From: Geobacter sp.
GTDB lineage: Bacteria; Desulfobacterota; Desulfuromonadia; Geobacterales; Geobacteraceae
DNA length: 10,449 nucleotides
Direction: 5' to 3'
NCBI GenBank assembly: GCA_003857395.1
Contig: RPRC01000209.1
Span: 1 to 10,449 of the forward strand
Made by a program: the position numbers and the translations under genes. Position 1 is the first letter of the stretch. Every line of letters starts with the position of its first letter. Shown one piece after another: positions 1 to 7,076 of the stretch. Under the pieces are notes generated by a model. The model ran no database searches. It saw only the letters and a program-made list of their open reading frames with translations, and was not told the DNA's origin.

Positions 1-1781
1 GAACCCGGGTCACCCTGACGGCCGGAGCGCCCCCGGAGCTGATTGTCGATGCGCCGTGACTCATGGCGTTCAGTGCCGAGAATGTGCAGGCCCCCCAACG
101 CAATGATCTCATCATGTTCGGCGGCACATTGCTTGCGGTACGTCTCCAGAATTGCTGCGTACTCTTCAGCGGAGGCTTCGGGATTTGCAGCCTGCCATTT
201 TTTCGCAAGACCCTCTGCATTGCCGCCAAGAAGGATGTCGGTACCGCGGCCCGCCATGTTGGTGGCAATGGTCACCATCCCCTTACGGCCCGCCTGTGAG
301 ACGATCTCCGCTTCCCTCTCGTGATGCTTGGCATTCAGTACGTTATGGGGAATCCCGACCCGTTGCATGAGCGTTGAAAGCAGCTCCGATTTTTCGATGG
401 AAATTGTACCAACCAACACTGGCTGCCCCTTTTCGTGGAGCTCTTTGACCTCGTCAGCCACCGCCTTGAACTTTTCCATCTCTGTTTTGTACACCACATC
501 CGGAAAGTCGGGACGCAGCAGCACCCTGTTAGTAGGAATAACCACAACATCCAGCTTGTAGATCTTATGGAACTCCGCTGCCTCGGTATCGGCTGTTCCG
601 GTCATACCGGCCAGCTTCTCGTACATGCGGAAATAGTTCTGGAAGGTGATTGTGGCCAAGGTCTGGTTCTCGTTTTCAATTACCACGCCCTCTTTGGCCT
701 CAATGGCCTGATGGAGACCGTCGGACCAGCGTCGTCCCGGCATGAGTCGGCCGGTAAACTCATCAACAATCATGACTTCACCATCCTTGACAACATAGTC
801 CACGTCACGCTTGTACATTGCGTGGGCCCGTAATCCCTGCTGGACATGGTGAAGTGTCTCGATATTGCGAGGATCGTAAAGATTATCGATTTTCAGCAAC
901 TTCTCTACCTTCAAGACCCCTTCCTCGGTGAGCGTAGCCGACTTTGCCTTCTCGTCGATGGTGAAATCTCCCGTGTATCGCTTTCTCTTCCCGGAAAGGG
1001 TATTGGCATCCTCTTCAAGCACCTCGCCCTTCACGAGCAAAGGAATAATCCGGTCAATAATATAGTACTTGTCCGTACTATCTTCGGTAGGGCCGGATAT
1101 GATTAAAGGAGTACGGGCTTCGTCAATGAGAATGGAGTCCACTTCGTCAACAATGGAATAATGGAATGCGCGCTGCACATAATCTTCGAGACTGAACTTC
1201 ATGTTGTCACGAAGATAATCGAAGCCGAACTCGTTATTTGTTCCGTAGGTAATGTCCGCGTTGTAGGCTTCCCGACGCTCGTTGTCATCCAGGCCATGCA
1301 CGATGACGCCGACCGACATGCCGAGGAATCGGTAGATTTTACCCATCCATTCAGAGTCGCGTTTTGCCAGGTAATCGTTGACCGTGACAACATGGACACC
1401 TCGCCCTGTCAACGCATTGAGGTAACAGGGAAGAGTGGCAACAAGGGTTTTCCCTTCACCGGTTTTCATCTCGGCAATCTTTCCCTGGTGGAGAACCATG
1501 CCGCCGATCAGCTGGACATCGAAATGGCGCATATTCAGCGCCCTTTTACCGGCCTCGCGAACCAGGGCAAAGGCCTCGGGAAGAATCGAGTCGAGACTCT
1601 CCCCTCCGGCAACCCGCTCCTTGAAGGAAACTGTTTTCTCCCGTATTTGCTCGTCGGTCAGTTTAGTCATCTCGGACTCGAGGCAGTTGATTTGCTCAAC
1701 GATCGGCCAGAGACGCTTCAACTCACGCTCGTTTTTGCTTCCGACGAATTTTTTTATAACTGTAGACACAGCACTTAACAT
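1..1781 (-). CDS. secA: Protein translocase subunit SecA, C-terminus cut by window edge
   Basis: SecA is the ATPase motor that pushes unfolded preproteins through the SecYEG channel in the inner membrane (EC 7.4.2.8). I translated this partial frame directly: 593 residues are present, against a usual 840-900. It begins [20 protein letters not shown]. Visible landmarks are Walker A TGEGKT (107-112), the DEAD-type Walker B region [14 protein letters not shown] (211-224), the preprotein cross-linking region (about 225-375), the second nucleotide-binding fold from about 390 with MAGRGTDI (509-516), and the arginine-rich motif [15 protein letters not shown] (581-593) at the edge. The helical scaffold, helical wing and C-terminal tail lie outside the window. 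The start is supported by an AGGAG ribosome site about 8 bases upstream. No frameshift or missing catalytic residue was seen. A terminator separates it from upstream lon, so it is probably transcribed on its own. Identification is certain. Confidence 0.98.
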   Translation of the reverse strand, partial: MLSAVSTVIKKFVGSKNERELKRLWPIVEQINCLESEMTKLTDEQIREKTVSFKERVAGGESLDSILPEAFALVREAGKRALNMRHFDVQLIGGMVLHQGKIAEMKTGEGKTLVATLPCYLNALTGRGVHVVTVNDYLAKRDSEWMGKIYRFLGMSVGVIVHGLDDNERREAYNADITYGTNNEFGFDYLRDNMKFSLEDYVQRAFHYSIVDEVDSILIDEARTPLIISGPTEDSTDKYYIIDRIIPLLVKGEVLEEDANTLSGKRKRYTGDFTIDEKAKSATLTEEGVLKVEKLLKIDNLYDPRNIETLHHVQQGLRAHAMYKRDVDYVVKDGEVMIVDEFTGRLMPGRRWSDGLHQAIEAKEGVVIENENQTLATITFQNYFRMYEKLAGMTGTADTEAAEFHKIYKLDVVVIPTNRVLLRPDFPDVVYKTEMEKFKAVADEVKELHEKGQPVLVGTISIEKSELLSTLMQRVGIPHNVLNAKHHEREAEIVSQAGRKGMVTIATNMAGRGTDILLGGNAEGLAKKWQAANPEASAEEYAAILETYRKQCAAEHDEIIALGGLHILGTERHESRRIDNQLRGRSGRQGDPG

Positions 1782-1829
1782 GAAAATTTCTCCTGAGACG
1801 TCTGGATTAGTACAATGAGATAACGTAAA

Positions 1830-1858
1830 AAGGTAGCACACCAAGGGGAATTGCTCAA
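1830..1858 (-). promoter_or_regulatory. Possible sigma-70-type promoter for secA
   Basis: Reading leftward, a TTGAGC hexamer (1853-1858) is followed after 17 bases by TACCTT (1830-1835), about 50 bases before the secA start. The match to consensus is only moderate (4/6 and 3/6). The main support is position: it lies between the lon terminator and the secA ribosome site, where a promoter is needed. Other weak pairings in the same stretch cannot be excluded. Confidence 0.25.
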
Positions 1859-1898
1859 CAGAAAAGGACGTGTACAAGCAGAGAGCGGAATCTCGTGC

Positions 1899-1924
1899 AA
1901 AAAGGCTGGGGGGCTAAGCCCCCC
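1899..1924 (-). terminator. Rho-independent-type terminator after lon
   Basis: Eight bases past the lon stop codon there is a perfect six-pair G/C hairpin: GGGGGG (1908-1913) and CCCCCC (1919-1924) around a five-base loop that can pair once more. On the leftward transcript it is followed by AGCC and then five T residues (A tract at 1899-1903). The four-base gap before the T run is slightly atypical, but placement directly after lon and before the secA leader fits termination. Confidence 0.65.
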
Positions 1925-1931
1925 GTTAGTA

Positions 1932-4355
1932 TTATTGCGAAAAAGCAATCGCGCAAACTTCATCATAGTCATGCACAAAATGGGCTTTGAGACCCTTTCT
2001 CAGGTATGCCGGCAACTCTTCAAAATCTTTCCTGTTCCCATCCGGAAAAATAATTGTCTTAATCCCTGACCTGCGGGCGGCAATGGTCTTTTCCTTCACA
2101 CCGCCAATGGGAAGGACTCTGCCGGTTAGTGTGAGTTCGCCGGTCATGGCAATTTTTTTTCGAACCGGCTTTTTAAGGATCATTGAGACAAGCGCCGTGG
2201 TCATGGTAATGCCCGCCGACGGCCCATCCTTGGGAGTGGACCCGGCCGGAACATGGAGGTGAACGAAGTGGCTGTCAAAGAAATCAGGTGAGACCCCATA
2301 CTTTTCCAGATGTGCCATCACGTATGAATAGGCAATCTCCGAACTTTCCACCATGACATTTCCCAATTGCCCTGTCTGCTTGAAGCCCTTTGCCTTGCTC
2401 GGCATGGCAGTTGCCTCTATCTGCAGGGTAACTCCGCCAAGGCTCGTCCAGGCAAGACCCGTGACAACACCTATCACATCCTCGAAGACTTCATCAGGGT
2501 TGAAAACAGGATTCCCCAAGTACTTGACCACGTCATCGACGCCCAGAGAGATAGGTTCAGTCCTTCCCTGGGCAAATTCCATGGCCGACCGCCGCATGAT
2601 TTTTTTAATGCGGTTCTCGAGGGTCCGCACCCCGGCTTCCCGCGCATAATCGTCGACAATTTTCACCAATGCATCCTTGGAAATAGTAACCTGCCCTTTC
2701 TCGATGCCGTGATTTTTGAGGGCCTTCGGAATGAGAAAGCGTCGGGCTATCTCGACCTTCTCCGCAAGGATATACCCAGCCAGACGAATAACCTCCATCC
2801 GGTCAATGAGAGCAGGGGGAATGGTATCGAGCTGGTTTGCCGTTGCCACAAACAGGACATTGGAAAGGTCAAAGGGAACGTCCAGATAATGGTCGCGAAA
2901 GGTGGAATTCTGCTCTGGATCAAGCACTTCCAATAGGGCTGAGGCCGGATCCCCCTGGAACGAGGCACCCACTTTGTCTATCTCATCGAGCACCAGAACA
3001 GGGTTCGCGGTTCCGGCACGCTTCATGGCCTGGATGAACTTGCCCGGCATCGCTCCAATGTAGGTTCGTCGATGACCCTTGATCTCCGCCTCATCCCGCA
3101 TTCCGCCGAGGGAAAAGCGATAAAACTTCCGACCGAGGGCATCGGCAATACTCTTCCCGACCGAGGTTTTCCCCACCCCTGGCGGTCCCACAAGACAAAG
3201 GATGGACCCGGTGATACTTCCCTTCATTTTACCCACGGCAATGAATTCGAGAATACGTTCCTTGACATCCTTCAGTCCGTAATGATCCCGATCCAGGATC
3301 TTCCGGGCACGGTCGAGTTTATAGGAATCTACACTGTGCTTACCCCACGGGAGTATTGTCAGCCAATCAAGGTACGTTCGACTGACATTATATTCCGGAG
3401 AAGACGGCTCGATCAGCTGAAGCTTCTCCATCTCTTCTTCCACCGCCTTCTGAGCCTCCTCGTTCAGAGTAAGCCCTTCAAGCCTTTCGATGAACTTCTC
3501 TAACTCCGTGACCTTCCCTTCCTTCTCAAGCCCCAGCTCCCGCTTGATCAGCTTGAGCTGTTCCCGCAGGAAAAACTCCCTTTGTCGGGCGGAGATCTTC
3601 TCTTCAATCTGTTTCGTAATCTTGCTCTGAAGACGATAGACTTCAAGCTCCTTCTTCAACAGAACCAGAACCTGGTCAATGCGGCGTTTCACATCAAAGG
3701 TTTCCAGAACCTTCTGAAGTTCCTGCCCATCAGCGCTCGTCAGGTTTGCGGCAAAATCCGAGAGACGCCCGGGATCGTCCATGCTTGACCGGTTCAGAAA
3801 AAGTTTCGTCTCCTCCGAAAACAAAGGATTCAGATGAATCAGTTCCTTCAAAGTGGAAATCACCGCCATGGAATAGGCCTGCAGCTCAGGGTTTACCGAC
3901 AGCTCGGCACTGTTGTGATACGAGACCCGGGCAATAAGACCTTCTTCTGTCACGGTAATCTGATCGACAATAAATCTCTCAAGGTTATTCAGCATCAGGT
4001 GAGCGCTTTCATCATCGGAATGGATCACCTGAAGAATCTTTGCGGCAACTCCCACCCGATGGAGATTGTCCGGAGTTTCCTCGCCATCCGCTTCCTTGAC
4101 AAGTACAAGGCCGATGGTACGATCGCCCAGTTCCATCACCCTCTTGACCGCGGCAACTTTTTCAGCACCCTTTACAACCAGCGGGATGAGAATCCCCGGA
4201 AAGGTAGGCCGCATTTTTAGAGGGATAATGGGCAAAAATTTAGGAAGCACTTCTGCAGCAACAACGAGCCCCCCGGCACTTTCCTTCTGTACCTCACCAT
4301 CAACAGACGAAAGAGTTTTTTTGGTCTGATCTTTTTTGCGTTTAGAATCTGTCAT
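1932..4355 (-). CDS. lon: ATP-dependent serine protease Lon (LonA type)
   Basis: Cytoplasmic ring-forming AAA+ protease that unfolds and degrades damaged and selected regulatory proteins (EC 3.4.21.53). The 807 residues match full LonA length (about 780-820). Order of parts: a charged, probably disordered leader (1-38), the N-terminal substrate-recognition domain (about 40-240), a helical coiled-coil linker (about 240-320), the AAA+ module with Walker A GPPGVGKT (390-397), Walker B VLVLDEID (453-460) and sensor-1 Asn in ATAN (504-507), then the protease domain. Catalytic Ser713 lies in DGPSAG and catalytic Lys756 in GGVKEK. Their 43-residue spacing equals that of E. coli Ser679/Lys722. The ATG start has a modest AAGGGG ribosome site about 11 bases upstream. 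The gene has its own likely promoter and a hairpin terminator. I saw no clear heat-shock sigma-32 or CIRCE element upstream. Many Geobacter-like genomes carry more than one lon; which paralogue this is cannot be told from the window. Confidence 0.98.
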   Translation of the reverse strand: MTDSKRKKDQTKKTLSSVDGEVQKESAGGLVVAAEVLPKFLPIIPLKMRPTFPGILIPLVVKGAEKVAAVKRVMELGDRTIGLVLVKEADGEETPDNLHRVGVAAKILQVIHSDDESAHLMLNNLERFIVDQITVTEEGLIARVSYHNSAELSVNPELQAYSMAVISTLKELIHLNPLFSEETKLFLNRSSMDDPGRLSDFAANLTSADGQELQKVLETFDVKRRIDQVLVLLKKELEVYRLQSKITKQIEEKISARQREFFLREQLKLIKRELGLEKEGKVTELEKFIERLEGLTLNEEAQKAVEEEMEKLQLIEPSSPEYNVSRTYLDWLTILPWGKHSVDSYKLDRARKILDRDHYGLKDVKERILEFIAVGKMKGSITGSILCLVGPPGVGKTSVGKSIADALGRKFYRFSLGGMRDEAEIKGHRRTYIGAMPGKFIQAMKRAGTANPVLVLDEIDKVGASFQGDPASALLEVLDPEQNSTFRDHYLDVPFDLSNVLFVATANQLDTIPPALIDRMEVIRLAGYILAEKVEIARRFLIPKALKNHGIEKGQVTISKDALVKIVDDYAREAGVRTLENRIKKIMRRSAMEFAQGRTEPISLGVDDVVKYLGNPVFNPDEVFEDVIGVVTGLAWTSLGGVTLQIEATAMPSKAKGFKQTGQLGNVMVESSEIAYSYVMAHLEKYGVSPDFFDSHFVHLHVPAGSTPKDGPSAGITMTTALVSMILKKPVRKKIAMTGELTLTGRVLPIGGVKEKTIAARRSGIKTIIFPDGNRKDFEELPAYLRKGLKAHFVHDYDEVCAIAFSQ

Positions 4356-4391
4356 TGGATCGTTGGCCCCTTTGTAGGTGTACTTCTTTGA

Positions 4392-4420
4392 AAAGTAACT
4401 ATCAGACAGATAAAAGTCAA
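4392..4420 (-). promoter_or_regulatory. Likely sigma-70-type promoter of lon
   Basis: Reading leftward, TTGACT (4415-4420, 5/6 to consensus) and TACTTT (4392-4397, 3/6) are separated by exactly 17 bases. Initiation would fall near 4385 and give a leader of about 30 bases before the lon ATG. The promoter lies between lon and the left palindromic element, so lon expression need not depend on transcription through the repeats. Confidence 0.45.
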
Positions 4421-4447
4421 CTGTAAGATGGGAATAATAGCAGGACT

Positions 4448-4611
4448 AGGAGTCTGTCGGCCTTAGGAAATCGAAGCGAAAATTCGGCTGGGCGAGGACA
4501 GATTTTGTTGATTTTGCAGGGCAATAGTTGTTCTATTACCCAAAAAAGCGGCGAAATCTGGACCGTCCAGACGGATTTGCAGCAGATTTACCCTAAGTCC
4601 GACAGACTCCT
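4448..4611. repeat. 164-base palindromic MITE-like element, copy 1
   Basis: The element begins AGGAGTCTGTCGGCCTTAGG and ends CCTAAGTCCGACAGACTCCT, which are inverted repeats with one mismatch over 20 bases. Inverted symmetry continues inwards with mismatches. Examples are an AAATC block near each terminus, a CAGATTT block on the left facing its complement on the right, and a central GGGCAATAG / CTATTACCC stem with one mismatch around a TTGTT loop. The loop is at the midpoint, so the whole unit can fold as one long imperfect hairpin. No open reading frame of credible coding character lies in it, so if mobile it would need an enzyme supplied from elsewhere. A target-site duplication is not evident at its immediate edges. 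It could alternatively be called an ERIC-like intergenic repeat. Confidence 0.85.
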
Positions 4612-4798
4612 GATGTGCAAAGATTTCTCTCGCGGGCAAATCATGATGCCTCGCAAAAACGCTGCATACAATTCTCAGACTTCCTGCTGCCCTTGTACTC
4701 TATATTTTTTCGGGGAGTGCTGCAATTTTATTGGCGGGATCTTTCAGCGGAGGTAACTCCCCATGAAGAACATGTTGGGCACATATTTCCCATGGGGC
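4612..4798. other. 187-base spacer between the two palindromic elements, no credible gene
   Basis: This segment separates the two copies. Short frames exist on both strands, but all are broken by stops within a few tens of codons or run into the repeat. One rightward frame starts at 4763 behind a GGAGG ribosome-like site, but its coding sequence is mostly repeat element, so I do not call it. The right end of the spacer is a 39-base hairpin, listed separately. The spacer may be a relic of a disrupted gene or cargo between the two copies; nothing recognisable was found. Confidence 0.6.
4759..4797. repeat. 39-base hairpin abutting element copy 2
   Basis: Outer arms CCCCATG (4759-4765) and CATGGGG (4791-4797) are perfectly complementary over seven bases. 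Inside them ATGT and ACAT pair around a TGGGC loop, with mismatches between the two stems. It ends one base before copy 2 begins, and copy 1 has no counterpart on its left. There is no T tract on either side, so it is not a standard terminator. It may be a separate small repeat or a site favoured for insertion. Confidence 0.6.
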
Positions 4799-4962
4799 AG
4801 GAGTCTGTCGGACTTAGGAAATCGAAGCGAAAATTTGGCTGGACGAGGACAGATTTTGTTGATTTTGCAGGGCAATAGTTGTTCTATTACCCAAAAAAGC
4901 GGCGGAATATGGACCGTCCAGACGGATTTGCAGCAGATTTACCCTAAGTCCGACAGGCTCCT
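4799..4962. repeat. 164-base palindromic MITE-like element, copy 2
   Basis: This copy has the same length and orientation as the copy starting at 4448 and differs from it by six substitutions and no indels, about 96% identity by eye. Its termini are the more perfect pair: AGGAGTCTGTCGGACTTAGG at the left faces CCTAAGTCCGACAGGCTCCT at the right, and an extra C and G just outside extend the match. It ends 11 bases from the modE stop codon. Leftward transcripts from modE would enter it at once, and as a large hairpin it could act as a 3' stabiliser or a weak terminator. The near identity of the copies suggests recent duplication or ongoing homogenisation. Confidence 0.85.
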
Positions 4963-4973
4963 GACAGGAGTAA

Positions 4974-5783
4974 TCAGTCCACTCCAAGGATAACGCTGGA
5001 GGCTTGAAACAGGGCACACGCTTGATCACCCTCGGTGAAAGCGAGGAGATTTGCACTTTCGTTTGTTATAATGGCACAAATAGTATTCTCACCGGAAAGT
5101 CGGACCGTTACTTCGGTACTTACTGCTCCGGGAACTATATTTGCGACATTTCCACAGAGAATATTGCTTGCACTTAGCCTCGTATTCTGGAGATCTCTTC
5201 CCAAGATTACCGACGAAGCCTTGATAATTGCGTAGGAATCCGTACCCTCTCTCAAATTGAGGTTTTCCACGCTCTCGTTTGTTATTACCGAAACAATCAC
5301 ATCACCACTAGGAATAATCAATTCAACTTCGGAATTCACCGCCCCCTTTTTGATGCTGCGTATCGTTCCCTTGAAGATATTTCGAGCGCTCACCTTGAGG
5401 GACATGCGTCTGACAAATTTGTAAAACTCCTCCATATCACCAATTTTATGGGCGATGTTGTTGAGGAAGGTATTGTGCTCCTCCTGGACTATTTTGAAAG
5501 AGCTGATGACATTCTGTCCTTCCGGTGTAAGATGTTTGCCACCCCCGCCCTTGCCGCCAGTCAACCGCACGACCAACGGCTTGTCGGCAAGATTATTCAT
5601 TGCATCCACGATCTCCCACGCTGTCTTGTAACTAATCCCGACAGCCTTGGCAGCCCTGGTTATTGAACCAAGCGCCTGAATTTTTTCCAGCAACTCGATT
5701 CTATCGCTTCCGAGAAAAACTTTCTCCGCCTTATCAAGCCATACCGTACCGGTAAAATGAACCTTATCTTCATCCTCTTTCAT
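4974..5783 (-). CDS. modE: Molybdate-responsive transcriptional regulator ModE
   Basis: Full-length ModE (269 residues; E. coli ModE is 262). The family binds molybdate and then DNA, repressing molybdate uptake genes and adjusting molybdoenzyme and cofactor genes. Residues about 24-110 form the LysR-like winged helix, including ALGSITRAAKAVGISYKTAW (37-56) and the Gly-rich wing RLTGGKGGGGKHLTPEG (73-89). Two tandem Mop/TOBE oxyanion-binding domains follow at about 130-195 and 204-269. Both are recognisable by the repeated pattern SA-x-NI, GAV-x-(S/T)EV, (A/S)-x-ITNES and ASSVILG. The ATG has a purine-rich GGGGAGGG ribosome site about 11 bases upstream. No modABC transporter is in the window. 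The promoter carries an inverted repeat that may be its own operator. The stop codon sits just outside palindromic element copy 2, but the protein is not truncated. Identification is strong; the target genes are unknown. Confidence 0.95.
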   Translation of the reverse strand: MKEDEDKVHFTGTVWLDKAEKVFLGSDRIELLEKIQALGSITRAAKAVGISYKTAWEIVDAMNNLADKPLVVRLTGGKGGGGKHLTPEGQNVISSFKIVQEEHNTFLNNIAHKIGDMEEFYKFVRRMSLKVSARNIFKGTIRSIKKGAVNSEVELIIPSGDVIVSVITNESVENLNLREGTDSYAIIKASSVILGRDLQNTRLSASNILCGNVANIVPGAVSTEVTVRLSGENTICAIITNESANLLAFTEGDQACALFQASSVILGVD

Positions 5784-5852
5784 TCCAATTCGGCCCTCCC
5801 CGCTTTTTTCAAGACCCCGGAGTCACAGCAATAAACCGGATTCCAACGATTG

Positions 5853-5876
5853 CGTAATATATCCACAAACATTACG
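5853..5876. promoter_or_regulatory. Inverted-repeat operator candidate upstream of modE
   Basis: CGTAAT (5853-5858) and ATTACG (5871-5876) form a perfect six-base inverted repeat with a 12-base spacer. It covers the -10 box and most of the spacer of the predicted modE promoter, a typical repressor position. The half-site with its next two bases, CGTAATAT, resembles the CGnTATAT half-sites described for ModE in E. coli. This makes ModE autoregulation the first hypothesis. It is also about 205 bases upstream of dfx, so an effect on dfx is possible but less likely. Confidence 0.5.
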
Positions 5877-5884
5877 AATAGCAA
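5856..5884 (-). promoter_or_regulatory. Promoter of modE
   Basis: Reading leftward, TTGCTA (5879-5884, 4/6) and TATATT (5856-5861, 5/6) are spaced by exactly 17 bases. Transcription would begin near 5849, leaving a leader of about 65 bases before the modE ATG. It is among the better promoter matches in the window and overlaps the inverted repeat described as an operator candidate. Confidence 0.55.
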
Positions 5885-6004
5885 ATAATTTCGACCCTGC
5901 ATATTTCTTCACGGCAATAGCCGGAAAGAATCTCCCCTCAAAGACGCCACAAAAATACATAACGCCTGTTTTTGAGAATCATCAGGAAACATCTTGGCCT
6001 GGAG

Positions 6005-6033
6005 TTGCAACTCTCTCCGCAATGAGGTACATT
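6005..6033 (+). promoter_or_regulatory. Possible promoter of dfx
   Basis: TTGCAA (6005-6010, 4/6) and TACATT (6028-6033, 4/6) are spaced by 17 bases and would start transcription near 6040, about 40 bases before the dfx ATG. I saw no convincing Fur- or PerR-type palindrome over it. A Fur-like fragment TGAGAATCATCA near 5972-5983 is too degenerate to call. Confidence 0.4.
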
Positions 6034-6080
6034 CTATCTGAGCAAGAAAATGCTTCGAACCTATAAAAAACGGAGGTACT

Positions 6081-6461
6081 ATGGCGAACGTACTGGAAAT
6101 CTACAAATGTGAACTCTGTGGAAACATCGTTGAAGTGCTCCATGCAGGAGGCGGCGAGCTCGTCTGCTGTGGAGAAGCAATGAAGCTGATGACGGAAAAC
6201 ACTGTTGACGCAGCAAAAGAGAAACACGTACCGGTAATTGAAAAGGGGGCCGATTCCATTACCGTCAAGGTAGGAAGTGCTGCCCATCCCATGGAAGAAA
6301 AACACTACATCGAGTGGATCGAAATTATTGCCGACGGCAAGGCCTACCGGCAGTTTCTCAAGCCGGGAGATACTCCCGAGGCTGTTTTCAAGGTTACCGC
6401 GCAAACGGTTACTGCACGAGAATACTGCAATGTGCACGGTCACTGGTCAGCCAAGGGATAG
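6081..6461 (+). CDS. dfx: Desulfoferrodoxin (2Fe superoxide reductase, class II)
   Basis: Cytoplasmic superoxide reductase (EC 1.15.1.2) that reduces superoxide to hydrogen peroxide without releasing oxygen, a defence typical of anaerobes. The 126-residue length is normal. The N-terminal desulforedoxin-like domain has the four iron ligands C10, C13, C29 and C30. The catalytic domain has the ligands of the square-pyramidal Fe(His)4Cys centre: H49, H69, H75, H119 and C116. The conserved E47-K48 pair precedes H49. This numbering coincides with that of the Desulfoarculus baarsii enzyme. The start is fixed by a strong GGAGG ribosome site about five bases before the ATG. The gene stands alone: no rubredoxin or rubrerythrin gene, its usual electron donor or companions, is adjacent. 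It is divergent from modE and convergent with the cyclophilin gene, with a shared terminator between. All key residues are intact, so it should be functional. Confidence 0.97.
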   Translation: MANVLEIYKCELCGNIVEVLHAGGGELVCCGEAMKLMTENTVDAAKEKHVPVIEKGADSITVKVGSAAHPMEEKHYIEWIEIIADGKAYRQFLKPGDTPEAVFKVTAQTVTAREYCNVHGHWSAKG

Positions 6462-6495
6462 CAAAAACCAATCTGCAGAAAGTGTTAAAAATGGT

Positions 6496-6532
6496 AAAAA
6501 AGGCTGCTTCCAATTTGGAGCAGCCTTTTTTT
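6496..6532. terminator. Bidirectional terminator between dfx and the cyclophilin gene
   Basis: GGCTGCT (6502-6508) and AGCAGCC (6519-6525) form a perfect seven-pair stem that can extend by a G-T and a C-G pair. It is followed on the right by seven T residues and preceded on the left by six A residues. It therefore reads as an intrinsic terminator on both strands, ending dfx from the left and the cyclophilin gene from the right. Confidence 0.9.
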
Positions 6533-6560
6533 GCAAATTACCCTGCAATGTCCGATCAGT

Positions 6561-7076
6561 TTATTCAACGACCTTAATTGAAAGAATCGACACTGGTTCG
6601 ATGGGTACATCCGAATGCCCCATCTTTGAGCCGGTTTTCACTTGGCGAATAGCATCCACCGTTTCCATCCCTTCAACAACCTGACCGAAAACCGCATAGC
6701 CGAAAAGATCAGGAGTTTTCCCCCGGTAATCTAAGGGAACATTATCCTCAACATTGATGAAAAACTGTGACGTTGCACTGTCGACCACGCCTGTCCGTGC
6801 CATGGCAAGGGTTCCTCTTTTGTTGGAAAGACCATTTGCCGCTTCGTTTTTAATGGCGAACTTTGTCTTTTTCGGCTGCATGTCGGCATCCATTCCGCCC
6901 CCCTGCACCATGAAGTTCTTGATCACCCGATGAAAAACCAGTCCCTCATAAAAGCCATCCTTCACATAGGACAGAAAGTTGCGAACGGTGATCGGAGCCT
7001 TGTCCTTGAAAAGTTCGATTCTTATGGTGCCCATTGACGTTTCCATAAGTACAAGAGGATTTTTCTCTTCTGTCAT
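6561..7076 (-). CDS. ppiB: Cytoplasmic cyclophilin-type peptidyl-prolyl cis-trans isomerase
   Basis: This enzyme catalyses cis-trans isomerisation of peptide bonds before proline (EC 5.2.1.8) and so helps protein folding. The 171 residues form a single cyclophilin domain. Visible active-site elements are FHRVI (48-52, catalytic Arg50), FMVQGGG (55-61), AMART (91-95), SQFFINV (103-109) and the YAVFG segment (127-131). There is no signal peptide or membrane segment, so it should be cytoplasmic, like E. coli PpiB (164 residues). The symbol is given on that resemblance, and strict orthology is not proven. The start is well supported by AAGGAG six bases before the ATG. It is convergent with dfx and divergent from the hybrid kinase, so it is probably monocistronic. 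A TATGAT hexamer at 7110-7115 could be its -10 box, but no good -35 partner was found. Confidence 0.95.
   Translation of the reverse strand: MTEEKNPLVLMETSMGTIRIELFKDKAPITVRNFLSYVKDGFYEGLVFHRVIKNFMVQGGGMDADMQPKKTKFAIKNEAANGLSNKRGTLAMARTGVVDSATSQFFINVEDNVPLDYRGKTPDLFGYAVFGQVVEGMETVDAIRQVKTGSKMGHSDVPIEPVSILSIKVVE

Noticed and set aside
1161..1778. Rightward 205-codon frame
   Set aside because: It is the antisense shadow of secA, whose protein is unmistakable on the other strand.
1932..4355. Possible heat-shock promoter or CIRCE operator upstream of lon
   Set aside because: Neither a CTTGAAA/CCCCAT pair nor a TTAGCACTC inverted repeat is present between lon and the repeat element.
4505..4756. 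Rightward 83-codon frame across copy 1 and the spacer
   Set aside because: It begins inside the repeat and has no ribosome site, no recognisable domain and an implausible composition.
4612..4798. Possible riboswitch or small RNA in the spacer
   Set aside because: No conserved riboswitch core was recognised. The only clear structure is the 39-base hairpin.
4763..4993. Rightward 76-codon frame behind a GGAGG site at the left of element copy 2
   Set aside because: Almost all of it is the palindromic repeat, and it runs into the end of modE on the opposite strand. A similar frame in copy 1 shows it is a property of the repeat.
5972..5983. Fur-box-like TGAGAATCATCA upstream of dfx
   Set aside because: The match is short and asymmetric, and it lies upstream of the likely promoter rather than over it.
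5982..6443. Leftward 153-codon frame over dfx
   Set aside because: It is antisense to desulfoferrodoxin, which has a strong ribosome site and all metal ligands.
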